Positions 6,484 through 11,313 of a stretch of DNA of 11,313 nucleotides are shown one piece after another. The stretch is from JAFGKK01 sp049684495 (GTDB taxonomy: Bacteria; Chloroflexota; Anaerolineae; Anaerolineales; RBG-16-64-43), in NCBI GenBank assembly GCA_049684495.1, contig JBAVFZ010000377.1:1-11313 (forward strand), written 5' to 3'. Position 1 is the stretch's first letter; each line of letters starts with the position of its first letter. Both the position numbers and the translations under genes were made by a program. The notes under the pieces are model-generated. The model was not told the origin of the DNA. It did no database searches and was given only the letters and a program-made list of their open reading frames with translations.

Positions 6484-6561
6484 ATGCCTTTTCGTAACAT
6501 CAAACCGGCCGCGACGGGCAGCCTCACGCCCCTTTTGGAAGGATTTCCCTATGCGTCCTGA
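6484..6561 (+). CDS. Possible small ORF (25 aa) after the glycosyltransferase gene
   Basis: An ATG with AAGGGG five bases upstream opens 25 codons ending at TGA 6559-6561. The product is MPFRNIKPAATG followed by a Leu/Phe-rich end. I recognise no family. It is short enough to be chance. It could also be a leader peptide for the sugar genes 120 bp downstream, but nothing shows this. The rest of 6467-6684 holds the inverted repeat at 6585-6602 and no other gene. Confidence 0.18.
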   Translation: MPFRNIKPAATGSLTPLLEGFPYAS

Positions 6562-6584
6562 TTGCGGCCGGATCGCGTGACCGG

Positions 6585-6607
6585 AGATGATCTCTATCAT
6601 CTATACT
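6585..6607 (+). promoter_or_regulatory. Inverted repeat overlapping a possible -10 box upstream of the GH4 gene
   Basis: AGATGAT-ctct-ATCATCT (6585-6602) is a perfect 7-bp inverted repeat whose last base is the first base of TATACT (6602-6607, 5 of 6 to TATAAT). The best -35 is only GTGACC at 6577 with a 19-bp spacer. An operator sitting on the spacer of the promoter for the amino-sugar genes would suit a substrate-responsive repressor. The promoter itself is weakly supported. Confidence 0.35.
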
Positions 6608-6684
6608 AGTGGCAACTTCTTTGGTACGCTACCCGTTGCAAGGATGGGTTTGCTATTAACGTTGGCGGTCCATGGAGGTGCAAT

Positions 6685-7980
6685 ATGAAAATCGCGGTCA
6701 TCGGCGGCGGATCCACCTATTCGCCCGAACTCGTCATCGGCCTGATCGAGCGTACGAAGATCCTTCCCCTGCGCGAGTTATGGCTGGTGGATATCGACCC
6801 GGAAAGGCTCGAGATCGTCGGAGGGTTCATCCGGCGCATGGTCGGCGCGGCGGGCAGCCCGTTTTCCGTCGAACTGACGGACGATTACCGGCAGGCGGTC
6901 GCGGGCACATCCTATGTGGTGACCCAGTTGCGCGTCGGCAAGATGCCCGCCCGGCGGGAGGATGAATACCTCGGTCGGCGTCATGGCCTGATTGGCCAGG
7001 AAACGACCGGCGTCGGGGGGATGGCCAAGGCCTTGCGCACGATCCCGGTCGTGCGCGCCATCGCCGCCGAGATGCACCGCGTCTCTCCCTGGGCGGTGCT
7101 GGCGAACTTCACCAATCCCTCCGGGCTGGTCACGCAGGCGCTTACCGATGTGCTGCCGCACGGGCAGGGGATCGGCGTGTGCAACGTGCCGATAACCGCC
7201 CGGATGAAGATCGTCCAACGCCTGGAGAAGCTGACTGGCACGAAAATCGATCCCGCGCGGACCCGGCTCGATACGCTGGGGCTGAACCATCTTTCCTGGC
7301 ACCGGGGATTTACGCTCGACGGGGAAGACGTGTGGAGTCAGATCCTCGAGGACACCGTAAGGGAGTTGCGGGCGCAGGCCGAACCGGAATGGGATCCGGA
7401 TTGGATCGCCCAACACCGTTTGATTCCCAATTACTACCTGCAATATTATTATCACACCGGCCGGAAACTCGCGGCGCAGGAAAAGTGGCCGCCCTCGCGG
7501 GCCGAAGAAGTGATGGAGGTCGAGAAGCGGCTGCTGGAGGAGTATGCCGAACCGGACCGCACTTCGCCGCCGGAGGACCTGACCCAGCGCGGCGGCGCCT
7601 ACTATTCCACCGCCGCGACCCAGTTGATTGCCGCCCATCACGCCGGTCAGGGGGAAGTGCATGTCGTCAACATCGCCCACAACGGGGCGGTCGAGGGCTG
7701 GCCGGAGGATTGGGTGTTGGAGATGCCGGTAAACGTCGCGCGCGGATCCATCCAGCTCATTCCCGCGCCGCCGCTGCCGAAGATGTGCTACGACCTGATC
7801 GCGCGGGTGAAGGAGTATGAACTCCTGACCGTCCAGGCGGCGGTTCATGGCGACCGCAAAGCGGCGCTGGATGCCCTCCGCGCCCATCCGCTCGGGCCGG
7901 GCCCGGACCAGGCCGAAGCGGTCCTGAAGGACATGCTGGAAACGAACCGCAAACACCTGCCGCTTTTCTGGGAGAAATAG
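6685..7980 (+). CDS. GH4 family 6-phospho-beta-glycosidase (NAD/Mn dependent)
   Basis: This is a 431-residue cytosolic glycosidase of family GH4, which cleaves by an NAD+-dependent redox-elimination mechanism with a divalent metal, usually Mn2+. The NAD-binding start is GGGSTYSPEL (7-16). GQETTGVGG (104-112) and NPSGLVTQAL (144-153) follow. The metal ligands are C166 in CNVP and H202 in GLNH. The tyrosine motif RGGAYYS lies at 302-308. CNVP is the signature of the 6-phospho-beta-glucosidase branch, rather than CHxV of alpha-galactosidases or CDMP of phospho-alpha-glucosidases. The length is normal. The start is ATG 6685, with GGAGGT 5 nt upstream. It is the first of four collinear amino-sugar genes, so a likely substrate is phosphorylated, possibly deacetylated, chitobiose, as for E. 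coli ChbF. No PTS gene is visible to supply the 6-phospho form. Confidence 0.92.
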   Translation: MKIAVIGGGSTYSPELVIGLIERTKILPLRELWLVDIDPERLEIVGGFIRRMVGAAGSPFSVELTDDYRQAVAGTSYVVTQLRVGKMPARREDEYLGRRHGLIGQETTGVGGMAKALRTIPVVRAIAAEMHRVSPWAVLANFTNPSGLVTQALTDVLPHGQGIGVCNVPITARMKIVQRLEKLTGTKIDPARTRLDTLGLNHLSWHRGFTLDGEDVWSQILEDTVRELRAQAEPEWDPDWIAQHRLIPNYYLQYYYHTGRKLAAQEKWPPSRAEEVMEVEKRLLEEYAEPDRTSPPEDLTQRGGAYYSTAATQLIAAHHAGQGEVHVVNIAHNGAVEGWPEDWVLEMPVNVARGSIQLIPAPPLPKMCYDLIARVKEYELLTVQAAVHGDRKAALDALRAHPLGPGPDQAEAVLKDMLETNRKHLPLFWEK

Positions 7981-7992
7981 GGGTAAGGAAAG

Positions 7993-8176
7993 CATTGCGA
8001 GGTGTCAATGCGAGCCCTGCCCCGGCTCCGCCGTGGCGGGGCCAGGGGAGCGGAGCGGCCCCGGCCTACCCCAACCGGGGCAGGCGAAGCCGTCTCCGGT
8101 TTTCGAAAAGAAGAGGGAGATCGCTTCGCTCCCGGAGCCTGCCCTGAGCAAAGCGAAGGGGTCGCTCGCAATCACG
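7993..8176. repeat. Composite dispersed repeat between GH4 and kinase genes
   Basis: The ends are CATTGCGAG and CGCTCGCAATC, an inverted pair of the common 'attgcgag...ctcgcaat' type, with TGCGAGC repeated again at 8010. Inside lie a perfect inverted repeat, CCTGCCCCGG/CCGGGGCAGG (8016-8025 and 8075-8084), and a copy of the familiar TGCCCTGAGCAAAGCGAAGGG-type sequence (8140-8160). Partly complementary arms CGCTTCGCTC and GAGCAAAGCG flank its core. It fills nearly the whole gap of about 250 bp. No credible gene lies in it; the short frames crossing it are chance products of the repeat. Confidence 0.65.
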
Positions 8177-8231
8177 TATCTGGTGTTTTATTGCCCTATG
8201 TTTGAGCGGAGCGATACCTTGGGAATTGGAT

Positions 8232-9218
8232 ATGAGCCCAAAACGTAAAATCCTCTTGGGTGTGGATATCGGCGCCACCAAAACCCGCGCGCTCTTGGCG
8301 GATGAAAACGGCGCGGTGCTGGGCTTTGGCATCGCGGGGCCGGGCAACCATGAGACGGTCGGTTACGACGGTCTGACCGCCGCGTTGCAAACGGCTGTAG
8401 ACCGGGCATGCCGCGAAGCGGAAGTGGAGATCGCGGATATTCTCGCGGGCGGTTTCGGGATCGGCGGGTTGGACTGGGATTCCGAGGAAGCGAATACGCG
8501 GCAGGCGATCGGCAGGACCGGATTGCGCTGCCCGATGCGCCTTGTAAACGACACCATCCTGGGATTGGTCGCCGGCGCACCGGAAGGGTGGGGAATTGCG
8601 GTCGTATCCGGAACCGGATGCAATTGCTGGGGCTGGAACCGGGATCGCACCCGCATCGGTCGGGTTACCGGCGGCGGTACGGAGTTGGGGGAAGGAGCGG
8701 GCGCCTCGGAATTGACGGCCGAGGCGGTCAAGGCGGTCGCCCGGTCCTGGACCAAACGAAATCCCGCAACCGCGCTGGCGGAGGTCTTTATCCAGTGCGC
8801 CGGCGCGCGCGATCTTCCCGATCTGTTCGACGGCCTGATGGAAGACCGCTACAGCGTGGATCCCTGTTCGGCCCCGCTGATCTTTGAAACGGCGGCGAAA
8901 GGAGACGCGGTGGCGAAGGGGTTGATCGATTGGGCTGGGACGGAACTCGGGGAGATGGTGCTCGCGGTCGCCCGCCAGTTGGAGTTCCAGAAACTGGAGT
9001 TCGATGTGGTGATGATCGGCAGCATGTTCGACGCCGGACCGGCGCTGGTGGATCCGATGCGCCGAAAAATCCAGATGGAGGCGCCGCGGGCGCGTTTCAT
9101 CCGGCTGGCGTGCCCGCCGGTAGTTGGCGCGGCGATCCTGGCATTGGAGCAGGCTGGCCTTCCGGTCTCCGAACCGGTTAGATCGCGGATCATCCGCGAT
9201 ACGGCCGCGCGCATGTAG
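8232..9218 (+). CDS. BadF/BadG/BcrA/BcrD-family sugar kinase (N-acetylglucosamine kinase-like)
   Basis: This is a 328-residue ATP-dependent kinase of the ASKHA fold. Its phosphate-1 loop is VDIGATKTRALL (11-22), the likely catalytic base is D107 in VNDT (105-108), the phosphate-2 loop is VSGTGCNCWG (125-134), the glycine-rich segment is GGGTELGEGAGA (147-158), and the C-terminal adenosine region is PPVVGAAILALE (295-306). The size and motifs fit the GlcNAc kinase branch (NAGK-like). The BadF family also includes CoA-ester reductase activators, but those carry an iron-sulfur cysteine pair not seen here. Its place between a GH4 glycosidase and a SIS-domain deaminase argues for GlcNAc or glucosamine as substrate. 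A role in phosphorylating the disaccharide is possible but speculative. I chose the ATG at 8232 (GGGA 7 nt upstream, domain begins at once) over an in-frame TTG at 8202. Confidence 0.85.
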   Translation: MSPKRKILLGVDIGATKTRALLADENGAVLGFGIAGPGNHETVGYDGLTAALQTAVDRACREAEVEIADILAGGFGIGGLDWDSEEANTRQAIGRTGLRCPMRLVNDTILGLVAGAPEGWGIAVVSGTGCNCWGWNRDRTRIGRVTGGGTELGEGAGASELTAEAVKAVARSWTKRNPATALAEVFIQCAGARDLPDLFDGLMEDRYSVDPCSAPLIFETAAKGDAVAKGLIDWAGTELGEMVLAVARQLEFQKLEFDVVMIGSMFDAGPALVDPMRRKIQMEAPRARFIRLACPPVVGAAILALEQAGLPVSEPVRSRIIRDTAARM

Positions 9219-9226
9219 CATTATTA

Positions 9227-9259
9227 GTCATTCCGAGGAGCCGAAGGCTCCGAGGAATC
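9227..9259. repeat. Dispersed 'GTCATTCCGAGG...CGAGGAATC' repeat
   Basis: This 33-bp element contains a perfect 6-bp hairpin, GGAGCC-gaa-GGCTCC (9237-9242 and 9246-9251), between GTCATTCCGA and CGAGGAATC. It resembles a common dispersed bacterial repeat of the 'cattccgag...gaggaat' form. It begins 8 bp after the kinase stop. The remaining 90 bp up to the next gene hold a weak TTTTCG/CGAAAA inverted pair (9292-9318) and no gene. Confidence 0.6.
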
Positions 9260-9352
9260 GGCTACTTGTAAACCGAGTCGCCAATTCCTTGTTTTCGCCT
9301 TCGCCTCCGGCTCGAAAAGACAACCCAATAATTCGAAAGGTCAGACAGCCCG

Positions 9353-10390
9353 ATGGAATCTCAGCTTTGGAAGGAAATAAACGAACAACCGGAGGTCATC
9401 CGGCGATTAATTGACGCCGAGTATGATCACGTGCTCCGGCTCGGCCGGGACCTGCGGGGGAAGAACTGCCGTTTCGTCTATCTGGCGGCGCGGGGAACTT
9501 CCGACAACGCCGCCCGGTACGGGCAGTATATTTTCGGCGGGATCAACCGCCTGCCGGTCGCGCTCAGCGCGCCCTCGCTGTTCACCGCCTACCAGTCTCC
9601 GCCCCGTCTGGAAGGCGCGCTGGTGCTGGGCATCTCGCAATCCGGGCAGTCGCCGGACATCGTCGAGGTGCTGGAGGAAGCGCGCCGGCAGGGTGCGCCG
9701 ACCGTCGCGATCACCAACGAGGGAAGTTCGCCACTGGCCCGCGCAGCCGAGCATGTGCTTCCGCTTGGGGCCGGGCGCGAGCAGAGCGTGGCGGCCACCA
9801 AAACCTACACCTCGACCCTGGCCGTGCTGGCGATGCTTTCCCTGGCGCTCGACGACCGGCTGCAGCCGGAGTCTCTGTTGCCGGTCATCCCGTGGATGGA
9901 AGCCGCCCTGAAGGCGGAGCCGCAGGCGCAGGCCGCCGCCGAACGAATGGCCGATTCCAGCCGCGCGGTCGTCCTTGGACGCGGCTACCACTACTGTACC
10001 GCGCATGAGATCGCCCTGAAGATCAAGGAGCTTTCCGGTGTCGAGGCGGAACCGTATTCGGCGGCGGACTTCAGACACGGGCCGATCGCGATGGCGGAGG
10101 GTGGGTTGCCCGTGATCCTCGTTTCCCACGGGGCGACCTTCCAACGGGAAATGATCGAGCTCGCCGACCTGGTCCGGTCACAGGGAGCGCGCGTGCTTGC
10201 CCTGGCGGACGCGCTTCCCGGGCTCCAACCGGCGGATTCCTGGATACCGCTTCCTGCGGGTGAACCGGAATGGCTGACGCCGCTCTTTGCGATCCTGCCG
10301 GGTCAGCTGCTGGCGTTCCATCTTACCCGTGCCCGCGGGATGGACCCGGACCAGCCGCGGCATATCCGCAAGGTGACCCTGACGCATTGA
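9353..10390 (+). CDS. Double-SIS-domain glucosamine-6-phosphate deaminase/isomerase (NagB-II / AgaS-like)
   Basis: This 345-residue cytosolic protein has two sugar-isomerase (SIS) domains and lacks the N-terminal glutaminase domain of GlmS. SIS-1 has ARGTSDNAA (46-54), SQSGQSPD (95-102) and TNEGSSPLAR (121-130), followed by EQSVAATKTYTSTL (143-156). SIS-2 has LGRGYHYCTAHEIALKIKE (208-226) and FRHGPIAM (240-247). E226, H242 and the C-terminal K340 (HIRKVTLTH) line up with the GlmS isomerase residues E488, H504 and K603. Without a glutaminase the expected reaction is the catabolic one: glucosamine 6-phosphate to fructose 6-phosphate plus ammonia. A related amino-sugar ketose isomerase cannot be excluded. 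The start is ATG 9353, with AAAGG 12 nt upstream, a long spacing. The gene context (glycosidase, kinase, deacetylase) supports amino-sugar breakdown. Confidence 0.88.
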   Translation: MESQLWKEINEQPEVIRRLIDAEYDHVLRLGRDLRGKNCRFVYLAARGTSDNAARYGQYIFGGINRLPVALSAPSLFTAYQSPPRLEGALVLGISQSGQSPDIVEVLEEARRQGAPTVAITNEGSSPLARAAEHVLPLGAGREQSVAATKTYTSTLAVLAMLSLALDDRLQPESLLPVIPWMEAALKAEPQAQAAAERMADSSRAVVLGRGYHYCTAHEIALKIKELSGVEAEPYSAADFRHGPIAMAEGGLPVILVSHGATFQREMIELADLVRSQGARVLALADALPGLQPADSWIPLPAGEPEWLTPLFAILPGQLLAFHLTRARGMDPDQPRHIRKVTLTH

Positions 10391-10437
10391 TCCTGTAGTT
10401 CATTTTCTCCGGAGTATGAATGGGCGGTGTAAGAATG

Positions 10438-10516
10438 GATTTAACCACTAAAACACAAAGACACTAAGAAAAATTTCAATTATTCTTTGTGCCTTCGTGT
10501 CTTCGTGGTAAAAATC
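10438..10516. repeat. Palindromic repeat of the 'ACCACAAAGACAC' type before chbG
   Basis: The left arm begins GATTTAACCACTAAAACAC and the right arm ends GTGTCTTCGTGGTAAAAATC. About 20 of 25 core positions are complementary around an AT-rich loop (about 10468-10484). Several mismatches become G-U pairs in minus-strand RNA. It resembles the element at 16-130 in layout: similar arms, AT-rich centre, poly-A/T ends. The remainder of 10391-10541 has a CTCCGGAG palindrome (10407-10414) and no gene. Confidence 0.68.
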
Positions 10517-10541
10517 TATTGGTTTTTTCAGAAGGATAAAA

Positions 10542-11313
10542 ATGAAGAATGAGAAATACCTGATCGTCAATGCGGATGATTACGGGCGGACGCCCGGCGT
10601 ATCAAAAGGAATCCGGAAAGCCCACCGCGATGGGATCGTCACCTCGACGACCGCGTTGATGAATATGCCCGGGATCGAGGAGGCTTTGCGGGTGGCGATG
10701 AAGGAGGCGCCGGATCTTGGTTTGGGCGTGCACCTGGTGCTGACATCCGGTGCGCCGCTCCTGCCGCCAAAAGCGCTGGATTCCATCACCGGCGGGAGTG
10801 GGAAGTTCCCGTTGTTGAATGATTTCATCCGCGATCTGAACCGGGTCGATCCGGAACAAGCCGCCGCCGAATGGGATGCGCAAATCCGGAAATTCATATC
10901 GGTTACCGGGCGGAATCCGGACCATCTGGATTCCCATCACCATACGACCTATTTTTCCGAACTGTTGTTTGTGAAATTTCTGGATCTTGCGCAGCGCTTC
11001 GCGTGCCCGATCCGGATTCCCTTCCCCTGCCAATCCGGTTATTGCGACGGCCTGCCGGATGCGCTGAGCGGACCGGTGCGGGAATTCGTCCCGCGGCTGA
11101 CCCGGAAGTACAAGATTAAAAAACCGGATTGGTTCATCGGCACTTTCTATGATGAGCAAGCCACCTTCGAGCAACTCCTGCGTATCATTGGCCGGATAGG
11201 ATCCGGGGTCTCCGAACTGATGTGCCACCCCGGGTACGCGGATCCGGCCCTCCTCGAGGGGTCGGCCTACAACAAGCCGCGCGAACGCGAGATAGAAATC
11301 CTCACCACCGATT
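10542..11313 (+). CDS. chbG: ChbG/YdjC-family carbohydrate deacetylase (3' end outside window)
   Basis: 257 codons are visible and the frame is open at the right edge, so the last part is missing. ChbG-like enzymes remove an acetyl group from chitooligosaccharides such as diacetylchitobiose or its 6-phosphate in the cytosol, using a divalent metal. VNADDYG (9-15) supplies the aspartates D12 and D13. H64 lies in LGVHL. The metal-binding HLDSHHH is at 128-134, and MCHPGY (227-232) is the C-terminal histidine motif. All typical motifs are intact. The start is ATG 10542, with AAGGA 5 nt upstream. In E. coli this deacetylation is needed before the GH4 enzyme ChbF can cut chitobiose 6-phosphate, and here a GH4 gene lies three genes upstream. 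YdjC relatives can act on other acetylated sugars, so substrate is inferred from the neighbourhood. Confidence 0.88.
   Translation, partial: MKNEKYLIVNADDYGRTPGVSKGIRKAHRDGIVTSTTALMNMPGIEEALRVAMKEAPDLGLGVHLVLTSGAPLLPPKALDSITGGSGKFPLLNDFIRDLNRVDPEQAAAEWDAQIRKFISVTGRNPDHLDSHHHTTYFSELLFVKFLDLAQRFACPIRIPFPCQSGYCDGLPDALSGPVREFVPRLTRKYKIKKPDWFIGTFYDEQATFEQLLRIIGRIGSGVSELMCHPGYADPALLEGSAYNKPREREIEILTTD

Noticed and set aside
6778..7995. A 405-codon antisense frame opposite the GH4 gene, and similar ones opposite the kinase (8196-9221) and SIS gene (9407-10144)
   Set aside because: These are mirror frames of well-supported genes caused by GC-rich codon use. They have no motifs and low-complexity Arg/Pro-rich products.
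8002..8248. Short plus-strand frames (67-71 codons) in the gap before the kinase gene
   Set aside because: They run through the composite repeat, including the widespread cctgagcaaagcgaaggg-type sequence, whose translations appear spuriously in many genomes. There is no ribosome binding site or family.
1..11313. CRISPR array, tRNA, rRNA or mobile element with transposase
   Set aside because: No regularly spaced direct repeats, no tRNA-like cloverleaf with a TTCGA arm, no rRNA sequence and no transposase or integrase motif were seen.

Overview
This window looks like a chromosomal stretch from a GC-rich, free-living bacterium. The HisG and HisC flavours and the style of the dispersed repeats make me think of Chloroflexota (Anaerolineae-like), but no marker gene here settles the taxon. 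No tRNA, rRNA, CRISPR array, transposase or phage gene was seen.

Left half (132-4373, minus strand): a histidine biosynthesis operon transcribed right to left, hisG -> hisD-hisC -> hisB, and probably continuing off the left edge. The middle gene is one uninterrupted 810-codon frame. It joins a complete histidinol dehydrogenase (HisD) to a complete histidinol-phosphate aminotransferase (HisC). The two gaps in the operon (about 100 bp each) hold near-identical 83-bp palindromes in opposite orientation. The 5' leader of hisG (4374-4549) has a near-consensus sigma70-type promoter, a 20-codon open frame with two closely spaced His codons, a stem overlapping those codons, and an intrinsic terminator just before the hisG ribosome binding site. 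This is the layout of a transcription attenuator.

Middle (4550-6684): a divergent control region with operator-like palindromes, then a plus-strand multi-pass membrane protein of the GT-C glycosyltransferase type (4730-6466). A 218-bp gap follows with an inverted repeat beside a possible -10 box.

Right half (6685-11313, plus strand): four amino-sugar genes. They encode a GH4 phospho-beta-glycosidase, a BadF/NagK-like sugar kinase, a double-SIS glucosamine-6-phosphate deaminase/isomerase, and a ChbG/YdjC-type deacetylase cut by the window edge. Together they could convert chitobiose or a related GlcNAc disaccharide to fructose 6-phosphate plus ammonia. Transporter, PTS and NagA genes are not visible here.

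Most gaps between genes carry a dispersed palindromic repeat, from at least four sequence families. The genome appears heavily seeded with small non-coding elements.
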